Counted from the stretch's first letter, positions 17,333-28,450 are shown. The stretch is DNA of 64,000 nt from Terrabacter sp. Root181 (GCF_001428505.1 NZ_LMHU01000007.1:372133-436132), one strand, 5' to 3'. Notes: generated by a model from the letters alone, not told the origin. Numbers and translations: made by a program.

Positions 17333-18163
17333 GTGTACAGCCCCAACTGGATCGAGCTCGACGGCGTCGTCAACATGCGTGACCTCGGAGGGATGGTGAC
17401 CGTCGGCGGCGACACCGTCCGCCCTCGCCAGCTGCTGCGTTCCGACAACCTCCAGGACCTCACGCCCGGCTCCGTCGAGGTCCTCGTCACCCGCTACGGC
17501 GTGAGCGACGTCGTGGACCTGCGCACCGACGTCGAGGTCGCCAAGGAGGGCGACGGCCCCCTCCGCGCGCTGGACGGCATACGTCATCACCACCACACGC
17601 TCTACCGGGAGGACACGACCGAGTCGGGCATCCCGGCAGCCGAGCGCGCCCTGCCGTGGGAGACCGACGAGCGCCGCGACGCCGCAGCGGCCGAGGCCGC
17701 CGAGCGCAACGGCGGCCACCGCCCCAGCCACGACCAGTTCTGGTCGGAGCACTACCTCAGCTACCTCGCGAGCCGCCCCGACTCGGTGGTGGCGGCGCTG
17801 CACGCCATCGCCTCGAGCGAGGGCGCGGCCATCGTCCACTGCGCCGCCGGCAAGGACCGCACGGGCACGGTCGTGGGCCTCGCCCTCAAGGTCGTCGGGG
17901 TGCCGGACGACCTCGTGGTCGCCGACTACGCGGCGTCGGCCGAGCGCGTCGCGGCGATCATGGAGCGGCTGCGCGCCAAGGACGCGTACGCCGCGAACCT
18001 CAAGGACAAGACGGTGGCCCAGCAGTCGCCGACCACCGACACGATGCGGTTGCTGCTCGCTGCGCTCGACGAGCGCTACGGCGGTCCGCTCGGTTGGCTC
18101 GACGAGCACGGCTGGACCGCGGCCGACACGGAGCGGCTGCGCCGCAAGCTCCTCGGGCCCTGA
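17333..18163 (+). CDS. Tyrosine/serine protein phosphatase (PTP-like)
   Basis: A 276-residue dual-specificity-like phosphatase. The P-loop HCAAGKDRTG (169-178) has nucleophile Cys170 and Arg176, and the N-terminal NMRDLGG is the signature of the bacterial tyrosine phosphatase family that includes mycobacterial PtpB. PtpB-like enzymes act on phosphotyrosine, phosphoserine and phosphoinositides. A GTG start at 17333 is used. There is no signal peptide. The gene stands alone, divergent from the MFS gene and convergent with lepA. Confidence 0.93.
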   Translation: MYSPNWIELDGVVNMRDLGGMVTVGGDTVRPRQLLRSDNLQDLTPGSVEVLVTRYGVSDVVDLRTDVEVAKEGDGPLRALDGIRHHHHTLYREDTTESGIPAAERALPWETDERRDAAAAEAAERNGGHRPSHDQFWSEHYLSYLASRPDSVVAALHAIASSEGAAIVHCAAGKDRTGTVVGLALKVVGVPDDLVVADYAASAERVAAIMERLRAKDAYAANLKDKTVAQQSPTTDTMRLLLAALDERYGGPLGWLDEHGWTAADTERLRRKLLGP

Positions 18164-18189
18164 GACCGGTCGTCGACGTCCCGTCGGGT

Positions 18190-18214
18190 GCCGCCCGGCC
18201 TCGGGCCGGGCGGC
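18190..18214. terminator. Bidirectional hairpin between phosphatase and lepA
   Basis: GCCGCCCGGCC and GGCCGGGCGGC pair perfectly over 11 bases around a 3-base loop, between the convergent phosphatase and lepA genes. Confidence 0.7.
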
Positions 18215-18224
18215 CGCGGTGGGC

Positions 18225-20069
<1,845 letters not shown>

Positions 20070-20137
20070 GGGCGACACGTGGGACGAACCTCGCAGAGTC
20101 AGGTGACGGGGATGGAGCTGGTCGGTGGGCGCGCGGC

Positions 20138-20167
20138 GCTCGAGTCGCTCGGGCTCGAGTCGCTCGG
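20138..20167. repeat. Two tandem copies of a 15-base unit
   Basis: The unit GCTCGAGTCGCTCGG occurs twice head to tail in the 195-base gap between lepA and the M48 gene. It holds XhoI-like CTCGAG palindromes. I see no other feature in this gap apart from the gene starts. Confidence 0.6.
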
Positions 20168-20264
20168 GGCGCCGCCGCAGCCAGCACAGTGTCCCATGCT
20201 TTGGGGGTCCGGCGCTCACGCGCTCGCGGGCCGCGCCCACCACCGACCGGCCTCGTGACGCACA

Positions 20265-21386
20265 ATGGCGGCCATGCGCGCCCAACCGATGCAGGTCCTG
20301 CCCGTGGCCCCCGGGTCGCACCTGACACTGCGCCGCTACGTGCGGCACCCGAGGGAGATCGTCTCGCTCGTCGTCGCGATCATCGCCTCGCTCCTGCTGC
20401 TGCTCGCGGCCATCGCCGAGGTGTCGACCGCCATCGACGAGCAGCGCGCGCCCGACGTCTATGCACTCGCGCTGATCTTCGCACCGCTGCTCGTCTGGTT
20501 CGCCCGAGGGCAGCTGTGGGCGCAGCAGCGGCTCACCGGCATCAAGCTGACCCCGGAGCAGTTCCCCGAGGCGTACGCCATGCTCGTCGACGCCGCGGGG
20601 CGGTCCGGGCTCTCCTACGTGCCCGATGCGTACGTCGTGCTGGGGAACGGCGTCATCAACGCGGCGGCCTCCGGGCACGGGTTCCGGCGCTTCGTCTTCA
20701 TCAACAGCGACCTGCTCGAAGTGGGTGGCGCCGCCCGTGAGCCGGATGCCCTCCGCTTCGTCATCGCCCACGAGGTCGGGCACATCGCCGCCGGCCACGT
20801 CAGCTACTGGCGCATCCTCGGCACGTTCGCCTCGCAGTGGATCCCGCTCGTCGGCTCGACCCTGAGCCGGGCTCAGGAGTACACCGCCGACAACTACGGC
20901 CACGCGCTCGCGCCGCAGGGCGCCCGCTCGGCCATGGCCACCCTGGCCGGAGGCAAATACCTCGGCCGGTCGGTCGACGTCGACGCCATGGCCGACCGGG
21001 CCGTCACCGAGCCGGGCTTCTTCGTCTGGGTCACGAACGCCTCGGCGAGCCACCCGGTGCTGCTGTGGCGCATGCACGCGCTGCGCGACCGCCGCCGCCC
21101 CGGCCGGCTGCTCTGGCGCCCGAAGGAGCCGTGGCTGTGGGGCGCACCTGCGGTGCCCGGCGCCTACGCCCTGCCGGCGATGGTCGGCTTCATCCCGACA
21201 ACGCTCCCCCAGGCCGCGCCGGAAAGGACGGTGACCCAGGCGGTGCCGGTCGGCGCCCTGTCGAACGACGCGACCCCCGTTCGACGTGAGTCCGAGGGCG
21301 ACGGCGCCACCGCGCCCTACCCCGACGCGACCGCGCCCGCGGCCGTGCCGCTCCCGAGCCGAGAGGACGAGCGATGGAGACCGTGA
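20265..21386 (+). CDS. M48-family zinc metalloprotease, membrane-bound
   Basis: A 373-residue integral membrane peptidase resembling HtpX. Two hydrophobic helices at about 33-52 and 65-81 precede the catalytic domain. The zinc site is HEVGH at 169-173 with the third ligand Glu205 in RAQEYTAD. Residues 300-373 are a Pro/Ala-rich, probably disordered tail. HtpX-like enzymes degrade damaged membrane proteins. ATG at 20265 or 20274 are equally good. The cupin gene begins inside its last codons, so the two are likely co-translated. Confidence 0.92.
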   Translation: MAAMRAQPMQVLPVAPGSHLTLRRYVRHPREIVSLVVAIIASLLLLLAAIAEVSTAIDEQRAPDVYALALIFAPLLVWFARGQLWAQQRLTGIKLTPEQFPEAYAMLVDAAGRSGLSYVPDAYVVLGNGVINAAASGHGFRRFVFINSDLLEVGGAAREPDALRFVIAHEVGHIAAGHVSYWRILGTFASQWIPLVGSTLSRAQEYTADNYGHALAPQGARSAMATLAGGKYLGRSVDVDAMADRAVTEPGFFVWVTNASASHPVLLWRMHALRDRRRPGRLLWRPKEPWLWGAPAVPGAYALPAMVGFIPTTLPQAAPERTVTQAVPVGALSNDATPVRRESEGDGATAPYPDATAPAAVPLPSREDERWRP

Positions 21387-21715
21387 TCAGCCGGGCCGAC
21401 GGCCGCGAGGACGGCGAGGAGTGGACGGAGAACCACGAGGAGCTGCCCGGCGGGGCCGGCATCAGCATCATCCTCGAGTCGACGACGGAGGAAGGGGTCG
21501 GACCCCGCCTGCACCGGCACCCCTACGCCGAGACCTTCGTCATCCGGCGCGGCTCCGCGACCTTCACGGTGGGGACGGACGAGGTCGTGGCGCACGCCGG
21601 GCAGGTGCTCGTCGTGCCGGCCGAGACCCCGCACCGCTTCCGCACCGGGCCCGACGGCTACGAGGCCGTGCACATCCACGCCAACGACCGCTTCGTCACC
21701 GAGTGGCTCGAGTGA
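21374..21715 (+). CDS. Small cupin-domain protein
   Basis: A 113-residue single cupin barrel. Probable metal ligands are His47, His49, Glu53 ([15 protein letters not shown]) and His87 (TPHRFR), matching the two conserved cupin motifs. Cupins of this size include mannose-6-phosphate isomerase-like and dioxygenase-like proteins; the substrate is unknown. It overlaps the end of the M48 gene by 13 bases, so translation is coupled, and is convergent with an MFS gene. Confidence 0.9.
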   Translation: METVISRADGREDGEEWTENHEELPGGAGISIILESTTEEGVGPRLHRHPYAETFVIRRGSATFTVGTDEVVAHAGQVLVVPAETPHRFRTGPDGYEAVHIHANDRFVTEWLE

Positions 21716-21752
21716 CCTGCCCGTCCCCCTCGCACGAGCGCTCGTCCAGGCG

Positions 21753-22991
21753 TCAGGCGTTCGTCGTGGCCGAGGCGACGACCGCCACCTCGGACTGACG
21801 CTCGGAGGTGCTCGTCGCGGCACGTGAGCGGCGCTCCAGCACGGCTGACAGCACCGCGACTCCGACACCGAGGACGGCGAGCACCGCGCCGACGAGGCTC
21901 GGGGCGCCGTAGCCCCAGCCCGCCGCGAGGACGATCGAGCCGAGCCAGGCACCGAGGGCGTTGGCGGTGTTGAGCGTCGAGTGGTTGAGGGCGGCCGCAA
22001 GGGACTGCCCCTCGTGCGCGACGTCCATGAGGCGCGTCTGGAGCAGCGGCACGACGATCGAGGGCAACAGCCCGAGCACGAAGACCATGACGACGGCGAG
22101 CCAGAGGGTCTGGGCAGCCCAGCCGAACACGGCGAGGAGCACGGCGATCGCACCCAGCGCACCGATGATGCCGTTGAGCACTCCGACGCGGTTGGCGACG
22201 CGCCCGCTCAGCACCATGCCCGCGACCATGCCGATGCCGTAGGCCGCGAGCACCCACGGGATGTAGCGCTCGTCGAGCCCGGTGAGCTCGGTCATGGTCG
22301 GCGTGATGAAGGAGTACATCGCGAACATCCCGCCGAAGCCGACGACGCCGATGAGGAGCGCGAGCCAGACCTGGACGCGGCGCAGCGCCTGCATCTCGGC
22401 CCGCATGGACTCCTCGCCGCTCGGGGGCAGGTGTGGCAGGAAGATCGCGATGGCCACGACGGTCAGCGCCGCGATGACGCCGACGAGCACGTAGGGCAGG
22501 TGCCACGAGAAGCGCTGGCCGAGCAGGGTCGCGAGGGGCACTCCGACGACGTTCGCGACGCCCAGCCCACCGAGGATGGCGGCGACGGCCGCGGTGCGCC
22601 GGTGGTGCGACACGAGGGACGCGGCGACCACCGAGCCGATGCCGAAGAAGGCGCCGTGCGGCATGCCTGCGAGGAAGCGGGCCGCCATGACCGTCGGGTA
22701 GGTGTCGGCCGCGAGGATCGCGAGGTGGGCGACGGCGAAGAAGGCCATGAGCCCCATGAGCAGGCCCTTGCGTGGTGCCTTGGCGAAGGCGACCGCGATG
22801 AGCGGGGCGCCGACGACGACGCCCAGCGCGTACGCGGAGACGTAGTGGCCCGAGGTCGCGATGTCCACGCCGGTGCCCGCCGCGATCTGCGGCAGCAGGC
22901 CCATCGTCACGAACTCCGTCGTGCCGATCGCGAATCCGCCGACGGCGATGGCGAGGATGGCGAGGGTCGTGCGACGTGCGGCGGGACTCAC
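21753..22991 (-). CDS. MFS transporter, DHA1/AraJ-like exporter
   Basis: A 412-residue 12-helix major facilitator. The N-terminus RTTLAILAIAVGGFAIGTTE and TMGLLPQIA, and the helix 4 region RFLAGMPHGAFFGIGSVVA, are characteristic of the AraJ/Cmr-type sugar and drug exporters. A cytoplasmic loop near residues 195-205 divides the two halves. No cognate regulator is adjacent; the gene is divergent from the PemK-like gene with 125 bases between starts. Confidence 0.92.
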   Translation of the reverse strand: MSPAARRTTLAILAIAVGGFAIGTTEFVTMGLLPQIAAGTGVDIATSGHYVSAYALGVVVGAPLIAVAFAKAPRKGLLMGLMAFFAVAHLAILAADTYPTVMAARFLAGMPHGAFFGIGSVVAASLVSHHRRTAAVAAILGGLGVANVVGVPLATLLGQRFSWHLPYVLVGVIAALTVVAIAIFLPHLPPSGEESMRAEMQALRRVQVWLALLIGVVGFGGMFAMYSFITPTMTELTGLDERYIPWVLAAYGIGMVAGMVLSGRVANRVGVLNGIIGALGAIAVLLAVFGWAAQTLWLAVVMVFVLGLLPSIVVPLLQTRLMDVAHEGQSLAAALNHSTLNTANALGAWLGSIVLAAGWGYGAPSLVGAVLAVLGVGVAVLSAVLERRSRAATSTSERQSEVAVVASATTNA

Positions 22992-23116
22992 AGGGGTTCT
23001 CCGGGTTCGGGGTTCGTCGGCGTCCGGATGCGGTGCACCGAGGTGGCGTGGTGCGGATCGCCGTCGACCCGGTCTCGGACGTCAACGGTAACGGTGGCGC
23101 GGCTACGGTGATTCCC

Positions 23117-23677
23117 ATGTCCAGCACCTTCGACCGACTCCTGGGCCGCCTCCGCGGTCTCGTGCGCGGCCCGTCCTCCTCGACCCGCCCTCGTCCGCCG
23201 GCCGGCCGCAGCGCGGCCCGCCCGGCAGGGCGGCCGGGCGCCCCTGCGACCGTTCCCGGTGCGGCGAAGCCCTACCCGGGTGACGCGACCCGCCTGCCGG
23301 ACACGACGTATGCGCCGCGTCCCGACGGTCGGCCCGACCCCGGTGAGATCGTCTGGACGTGGGTGCCCTACGAGGAGGACCACAGCCAGGGCAAGGACCG
23401 CCCGGTCCTCATCGTCGGTCACGACGGCGACTGGCTCGTGGGGCTGCCCCTGACGAGCAAGGACCACGACCGCGACGAGCAGCAGGAGCGGCGGTCGGGC
23501 CGGGAGTGGGTCGACGTCGGCTCCGGCGCCTGGGACGGGCGTGGACGGCCGAGCGAGGTCCGGGTCAACCGGCTCGTCCGGGTGGACCCGGACGGGGTGC
23601 GGCGCGAGGGCGCCGTGCTCCCCCGTGACCGCTACGACGACGTCGTGGCCGCCGCGCGCGCCCACCACCAGCGCTGA
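23117..23677 (+). CDS. PemK/MazF-like protein without an antitoxin
   Basis: A 186-residue protein. Residues 1-73 are Arg/Pro/Ala-rich and probably disordered; 74-183 form a MazF-like barrel starting PDPGEIVWTWVPYEED. Features expected of the family are GKDRPVLIVG (Arg95 in the catalytic Arg-Pro position), GLPLTSKDHD (Thr113 in the position of the catalytic Thr) and SEVRVNRLVRV. MazF toxins are mRNA endonucleases paired with a small antitoxin, but no antitoxin gene lies on either side. Several actinobacterial proteins of this kind are chromosomal singletons, so toxicity is not assured. The ATG at 23117 is the first plausible start. Confidence 0.8.
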   Translation: MSSTFDRLLGRLRGLVRGPSSSTRPRPPAGRSAARPAGRPGAPATVPGAAKPYPGDATRLPDTTYAPRPDGRPDPGEIVWTWVPYEEDHSQGKDRPVLIVGHDGDWLVGLPLTSKDHDRDEQQERRSGREWVDVGSGAWDGRGRPSEVRVNRLVRVDPDGVRREGAVLPRDRYDDVVAAARAHHQR

Positions 23678-23687
23678 GACGCAGATC

Positions 23688-23715
23688 GGGCCCGTCACCA
23701 CGAGGTGACGGGCCC
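23688..23715. terminator. Bidirectional terminator between pemK-like gene and rpsT
   Basis: GGGCCCGTCACC and GGTGACGGGCCC pair over 12 bases around a 4-base loop, followed by a short T-containing tail, between two convergent genes. Confidence 0.85.
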
Positions 23716-23737
23716 GTTCACACGTGAGGGTGGTGCG

Positions 23738-23998
23738 TCAGAGCGACGCGACCTTCTTCGCCATGGCCGACTTCTTGTTGGCGGCCTGGTTCTGGTGGAT
23801 GACACCCTTGCTGACAGCCTTGTCGAGCTTCTTCGAGGCGGTCTTGAGGGCCTCGGCAGCAGCGTCCTTGTCGCCGGAGGCCGAGGCCTCGCGGACCTTG
23901 CGGACCCACGTGCGAAGCTCGCTCTTGACGGCCTTGTTGCGCTCGGTGCGCGTCGCGTTCGTCTTGATGCGCTTGAGCTGCGACTTGATGTTTGCCAC
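23738..23998 (-). CDS. rpsT: 30S ribosomal protein S20
   Basis: The 86-residue S20 protein of the small ribosomal subunit: Lys/Arg/Ala-rich, all helical, with the typical [14 protein letters not shown] start and the [15 protein letters not shown]-like region near the end. The start codon is GTG with a GAAAG ribosome site a few bases upstream. It is monocistronic here, with a terminator after it and a 226-base leader region before it that separates it from the end of holA. S20 is known to be autoregulated in some bacteria; nothing in the leader shows this directly. Confidence 0.97.
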   Translation of the reverse strand: MANIKSQLKRIKTNATRTERNKAVKSELRTWVRKVREASASGDKDAAAEALKTASKKLDKAVSKGVIHQNQAANKKSAMAKKVASL

Positions 23999-24224
23999 GT
24001 TGATGGTTTCTTTCGTTCGGTCGGATGGTTGCCGTTAGAGGGCGGCAAAGCTGCTCGGGACCGGGCGTGGGGACACCCTGCGTGAGCGGCTCTGGGTGGT
24101 GCATGCATGCGCGCACGACCTGAGCGCGCACGCAAGGGTCAAAGTTACCAGCGGCCGGTGCGCTCGACCAAACCGGCCGTATGCCGTGGGGCCCGGCCCG
24201 CGCGGAGGCCCGCATGGCGTCGCC

Positions 24225-25184
24225 TCAGCGAGCGGCCCGCGCCCGGGAGATGGTCAGGATGGCCCGCTCGACGGCATACACGGGGTCGCGTCCGCCGCCC
24301 TTGACCTCGAAGTCCGCGGCGGCCACGGCCTGGACGGCGACGGCGAGACCGTCGGGGCTCCAGTGACCGACGGCGCGTCGGGCCTTGTCGATCTGCCACG
24401 GCGCCATGCCGAGGCTCTTGGCGAGCTGGGCCGAGCTGCCCCGGCCCGCCGCACCGACCTTGATGAGCTGGCGCAGCTGCGAGGCGATGACGGCGACGAT
24501 CGGGACAGGGTCGACGCCGGTCGCGATGGCGTGGCGGAGCAGACGCAGCGCCTCCCCCGAATGCCCGGCGATCGTCGCGTCTGCGACCCGGAAGCCGGTG
24601 GCCTCCACCTTGCCCCCGTGGTAGGTGTCGACGACCGCGTCGTCGACAGTGCCCTCGGTGTCGGAGACGAGCTGCGAGCAGGCGGCGGCGAGCTCGCGGA
24701 CGTCCTTGCCGACAGCCTCGATGAGGGCGCGCACGCCCTCGCTCGTGATCTTGCGCCGGGCCGCCGAGAACTCCTTCATCACGAAGTCGGTCTTGTCACG
24801 GTCGGTCTTGATGGCCGGGCACTCGATGACCCGCGCCCCCGCCTTCCTCATCGTGTCGAGGACCTTCTTGCCCTTCATCCCGCCCCCGTGGGCGACGACG
24901 AGGCCGACGTCGGGGTCGGGCGCTGCGAGGAGCGAGAGCAGGTCGAGCTGGAGCTCGTCGGGCGACTCGTGGAGGTCGCGCACGACGATCGTCTTGGCGC
25001 CGCCGAACAGGGAGGGGCTCGCGTGCATCTGCAGGGCCCCGGACTCGTAGGTCGCGGCGTCGATGCGGATGACCTCGGCGTCGGCCTCCTTGGAGCCGGC
25101 GAGGACGCCGGCGACGGCGCGCTCGACGAGGACGCCCTCCGGGCCGGTCACGAGCACGAAGGGCGGAGCGGCCGGGTCGGTCAT
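24225..25184 (-). CDS. holA: DNA polymerase III subunit delta
   Basis: A 319-residue clamp-loader delta subunit. It opens the beta clamp within the replisome. The N-terminal AAA-like fold (FVLVTGPEGVLVERAVAGV, no working Walker A as usual) is followed by the helical collar with LRLLRHAIATG and VAVIASQLRQLIKVG, the most conserved part of the family. The ATG at 25184 is chosen; an in-frame start at 25274 would extend into the hairpin upstream. In actinobacteria it usually lies between comEC and rpsT; comEC is not here and a helicase gene occupies the upstream side. Confidence 0.94.
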   Translation of the reverse strand: MTDPAAPPFVLVTGPEGVLVERAVAGVLAGSKEADAEVIRIDAATYESGALQMHASPSLFGGAKTIVVRDLHESPDELQLDLLSLLAAPDPDVGLVVAHGGGMKGKKVLDTMRKAGARVIECPAIKTDRDKTDFVMKEFSAARRKITSEGVRALIEAVGKDVRELAAACSQLVSDTEGTVDDAVVDTYHGGKVEATGFRVADATIAGHSGEALRLLRHAIATGVDPVPIVAVIASQLRQLIKVGAAGRGSSAQLAKSLGMAPWQIDKARRAVGHWSPDGLAVAVQAVAAADFEVKGGGRDPVYAVERAILTISRARAAR

Positions 25185-25270
25185 GGCCTCAACTCTGCCA
25201 TGCCGGTGCGACAGCCGGTCCGCGGCCGCGCGCGCGTCCCAGCCCTCCCGGCCCCGCCGTCCCGCCGCAA

Positions 25271-25335
25271 ACACACCGAGCAGGTCACAACGCCCCGGGA
25301 TCGGATGCTGGGGTGTTGTGACCTGCTCGGTGTGT
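25271..25335. repeat. Very long near-perfect hairpin after the helicase gene
   Basis: Arms of 26 bases (25271-25296 and 25310-25335) pair with a single mismatch around a 13-base loop; the core is ACCGAGCAGGTCACAAC. It lies 24 bases past the helicase stop, so it may terminate that transcript, but the stem is far longer than needed and there is no T-tract. The rest of the 175-base gap shows nothing else. Confidence 0.8.
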
Positions 25336-25359
25336 TGTGGGAATGGGGCGGCGCCCGCG

Positions 25360-27603
25360 TCAGTCGAAGAGCGCGCCCGAGGCGATGGTCAGCCCGAGCT
25401 GCTCGACCCTGGCCGCGATCGTCTGCTCGGGCAGCTCGAAGTGGTCGACGAGCTCGTCGAGCTGCATGCCGGCCTCGGCCGCGTCACGCAGCTCCTCGTC
25501 CTGCTCGTCGGTCCAAGCGTGCCCCGACGTGACCGCGCTGCGGGAGGAGACCGGGGCCGGGGGCGGCACCGCGACCGGCCTCGGGTGCTCCGTGCCGTCG
25601 GCGTCGGCACGGGCCCCGGTGAGCGAGCGCAGTGCCGGCTCCTCGACGGCCACCGGCGGCGGGGCCGTGGCGTCGAGGCGGGCGAGCGCCGCGAGCACCA
25701 TCGTCTTGTCGGTCGTCGGGTAGAAGGGCGGCAGCGAGCGCTGGAGGAAGCCGGCATACCTCGCCGTCATCATCCGGGAGTCGAGGAAGGCCACGACGCC
25801 ACGGTCGTCGGCGCGGCGCACGAGACGTCCGGCGCCCTGGGCGAGACGAAGTGCGGCGTGGGTCGCCGACACCGCCATGAAGCCGTTGCCGCCCATCCGC
25901 GCGATGGCCTGCGACCGGGCCGACGCGAGGGGGTCGTCGGGTCGCGGGAACGGGATGCGGTCGATGATGACGAGCTGGCACGACGAGCCGGGCACGTCGA
26001 CGCCCTGCCAGAGGGTGAGCGTGCCGAAGAGGCACGTGCGCGGGTCGCGCGCGAACTGGCGCACGAGCGTCGTGATCTGGTCCTCGCCCTGGCACAGGAC
26101 GGGGATGTCGTCACCGAAACGCGCCCGCATGACCTCGGCAGCCGTCTGCGCGGCGCGCATCGACGAGAAGAGCCCGAGGGTGCGTCCGCCGGCGGCCCGA
26201 ACGAGCTGCTCGATCTCGTCGAGCGTGTCGTCGCCGGCACCGTCGCGACCGGGCGGCGGCAGGTGGGCGGCGACGTAGGCGATCGCCTGCCTGGGGTAGT
26301 CGAAGGGACTGCCGACGTCGAGGCCCTGCCACCTCGGGGCACCGTCACCGCGCAGCCCGATGGTGCCGGCCACGGCGTCGAAGGTGCCGCCGAGCTCGAG
26401 GGTGGCGGACGTGAGGACGACGGTGCGCTCCTCGAAGACCTTGTCGCGCACGAGCATGGCCACACTCATCGGGGCGACGCGCAGCACGGGCCCGCGGCGC
26501 TGGTCGCGGCTCAGCCACACGACGTCGAGCTCGCGCTCCTCGAGGATGCGCTCGGCGTTCTCGTGGATCTCGTCGACGGCGGCGCGGGCGACCTGGCGGG
26601 CGCCGTCGGCCTCCTGCCCGGCCGGCGGCTTGAGGTCGCTCTGGACGGTGCGGGCCGTGTCGCGCACCCGCGCCAGGGCCATGCCGACCGAGTCCGGGAC
26701 GCCGAGCATCCGCCCCTCCTCGAGGGGCTCGAGCGCGAGCGCGAGCATCTCCCCCGCCTCGTCGAGGGCGGCGGTGTTCTCGGACATCCGGCCGGCCTTC
26801 TTGGCGGCCGTCATGACCATGGTGCCGGTCAGCTCGTCGGTGATCGTCGCGGTGACGCGGTCGACGAGCTCGTGGGCCTCGTCGACGACGAGCACGTCGT
26901 GCTCGGGGAGCATCTGTCGCCCCTCGAAGGAGTCGATGGCCATGAAGGAGTGGTTCGTGACGATGACGTCGACGTCCTTGGCGGCCTCGCGGGCGCGCTC
27001 GACGAAGCACTCGGCGACGAGAGGGCACTTGCCGCCCATGCACTCGTGGGCCGAGACCGAGACCTGTCGCCACGCGCGCTCGGAGACGCCGGGGACGAGC
27101 TCGTCGCGGTCGCCGGAGTCGGTGGCACCCGCCCACTCCCGCAGTCGGACGACCTCCTGGCCGAGGCGCCCCACCGCGGCGTCGACCTGGCCCACCGACA
27201 GCAGGCCGTCCTCGTCGTCGGGGAAGCCGCCCTCGAGCTTGTTGAGGCACACGTAGTTGCGGCGCCCCTTGACGAGTGCGTACGTCGGACGCCGCCCGAG
27301 GACCGGGGCGAGCGCGTCGGCGACGCGTGGCATGTCGCGGTCGACGATCTGTGCCTGCAGGGCAAGGGTCGCCGTGGCGACGACCGCCGGCTTGCCGGCC
27401 TCGAAGGCATGGGCCACCGCGGGCACGAGGTAGGCGAGCGACTTGCCGGTGCCCGTGCCCGCCTGGACGAGCAGGTGCTCGCCCTCGTCGATGGCGTGGG
27501 CGACGGCCTTGGCCATCTCGACCTGGCCGGGCCGCTCGGCCCCGCCGACACCCGAGACCGCGGCGTGGAGGAGGTCGTCGAGCGCGGCGGGTCGCTGAGG
27601 CAT
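25360..27603 (-). CDS. ATP-dependent DNA helicase, DinG/XPD type with FeS cluster
   Basis: A 747-residue superfamily 2 helicase. Walker A AGTGTGKS is at 48-55, the DEAH box at 241-244, and four Cys suited to a 4Fe-4S cluster lie at 119, 188, 193 and 199 (NYVCLNK, ECMGGKCPLVAEC), as in DinG/XPD. The C-terminal half has motifs V-VI (VDVPGSSCQLVIIDRIPFPRP, QGAGRLVRR). A short helical tail (about 700-747) resembles a DNA-binding region. DinG-like enzymes unwind 5' to 3' and resolve R-loops or damaged forks. ATG 27603 is chosen by fit to the family. It is often found near hflX and lexA in related genomes. Confidence 0.93.
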   Translation of the reverse strand: MPQRPAALDDLLHAAVSGVGGAERPGQVEMAKAVAHAIDEGEHLLVQAGTGTGKSLAYLVPAVAHAFEAGKPAVVATATLALQAQIVDRDMPRVADALAPVLGRRPTYALVKGRRNYVCLNKLEGGFPDDEDGLLSVGQVDAAVGRLGQEVVRLREWAGATDSGDRDELVPGVSERAWRQVSVSAHECMGGKCPLVAECFVERAREAAKDVDVIVTNHSFMAIDSFEGRQMLPEHDVLVVDEAHELVDRVTATITDELTGTMVMTAAKKAGRMSENTAALDEAGEMLALALEPLEEGRMLGVPDSVGMALARVRDTARTVQSDLKPPAGQEADGARQVARAAVDEIHENAERILEERELDVVWLSRDQRRGPVLRVAPMSVAMLVRDKVFEERTVVLTSATLELGGTFDAVAGTIGLRGDGAPRWQGLDVGSPFDYPRQAIAYVAAHLPPPGRDGAGDDTLDEIEQLVRAAGGRTLGLFSSMRAAQTAAEVMRARFGDDIPVLCQGEDQITTLVRQFARDPRTCLFGTLTLWQGVDVPGSSCQLVIIDRIPFPRPDDPLASARSQAIARMGGNGFMAVSATHAALRLAQGAGRLVRRADDRGVVAFLDSRMMTARYAGFLQRSLPPFYPTTDKTMVLAALARLDATAPPPVAVEEPALRSLTGARADADGTEHPRPVAVPPPAPVSSRSAVTSGHAWTDEQDEELRDAAEAGMQLDELVDHFELPEQTIAARVEQLGLTIASGALFD

Positions 27604-27727
27604 TGGATCAGCGTATGCCGCCGGGGTGACCACTCGTGCCACCCGTCCCCCGCCTGTCGGCGCGCCGCGGTAGGCCGATCGTGGTCGGCGTGGAGAACGC
27701 ATGTCGCAGAGCGGTCCCGGCGGCGGT

Positions 27728-28402
27728 TCAGTGGCTTCGCGCCCAGCGCTCCCCCAGCTCGGATCCCGTCGGCGCAGACGCGTCGAGCCCGGTGGGTGCA
27801 GCCGTGCGCAACGCGTCGAGGTGCAGGCCGAGGTAGCGACGCCGGAGGGCGCCGGTCCGCTCGGGATCGTCGACGCGCACCGCCGTGAGCTGCTCGAGGA
27901 TCATGGGGACGTCGCTCGGCTCGACGTCGGGTCGCAGCCGGCCGGCTGTCCGGGCCTGGCGCACCAGGGCGTCGACGAGAGTCCCCCCGCGGACTGCGAG
28001 GTCGCGCAGGTCGTCGGTCGACCTGAAGGTCCCGGCGAGCCGCACCGTGAGGGCATGGACGTCGGCGTCGACGACGCGGCGTAGGAAGATCTCGAAGGAG
28101 GACCAGGGGTCGCCGTCGTCGGCGAGCGCCGCCTCGGCCAGCTCGACGAAGCGCCGGAGCCCGTCACCGCAGACGCGCTGGAGGAGCTCGTCACGGCTGG
28201 CATACCGACGGTAGAGGCCGCCGACGCCGACCCCCGCGGCCTGCGCGACCGCGGCCATGGGGGCGGCGGGGTCGCGCAGCAACACCGCGCGCGCCGCGTC
28301 GAGGATCGCCTCGTCGTTGCGGGCAGCCTCGGCCTGCCGACCCCGCCGCGGACGGGGCGACCCTGCGCCGGCGGCGGCGTCCTGCAGGCCGTCACTCGTC
28401 AT
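27728..28402 (-). CDS. TetR-family transcriptional repressor
   Basis: A 224-residue regulator. The N-terminal helix-turn-helix (about 28-75) reads ILDAARAVLL then AAVAQAAGVGVGGLYRRYAS, with the conserved tyrosine pair of TetR proteins. The ligand-binding C-terminal half is variable, as usual. It is divergent from a TIGR03086 protein, and two CGGAA-N7-TTCCG operators lie between the starts, so it almost certainly represses itself and that neighbour. The inducer is unknown. Confidence 0.93.
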   Translation of the reverse strand: MTSDGLQDAAAGAGSPRPRRGRQAEAARNDEAILDAARAVLLRDPAAPMAAVAQAAGVGVGGLYRRYASRDELLQRVCGDGLRRFVELAEAALADDGDPWSSFEIFLRRVVDADVHALTVRLAGTFRSTDDLRDLAVRGGTLVDALVRQARTAGRLRPDVEPSDVPMILEQLTAVRVDDPERTGALRRRYLGLHLDALRTAAPTGLDASAPTGSELGERWARSH

Positions 28403-28423
28403 GGACCGACGGTAGCACTTGAT

Positions 28424-28440
28424 CGGAACGATCCATTCCG
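28424..28440. promoter_or_regulatory. Operator 1 for the divergent TetR regulator
   Basis: CGGAA-N7-TTCCG dyad, 17 bases, 21 bases upstream of the tetR start. A second copy of the same dyad follows 27 bases away centre to centre. Confidence 0.85.
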
Positions 28441-28450
28441 TTAACCTTTT

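Noticed and set aside
15986-18109. A 707-codon reading of the MFS transporter with a long N-terminal extension
   Set aside because: The extension crosses the promoter region and runs antisense through the phosphatase gene; the MFS family start fits the ATG at 17236.
22992-23737. Antitoxin gene for the PemK-like protein
   Set aside because: No short frame with ribosome site or DNA-binding signature lies directly upstream or downstream; the spaces hold only a promoter gap and a terminator.
25063-27888. Open frame of 941 codons on the plus strand opposite the DinG-like helicase
   Set aside because: Antisense shadow; the helicase motifs and FeS cysteines on the minus strand are unambiguous.
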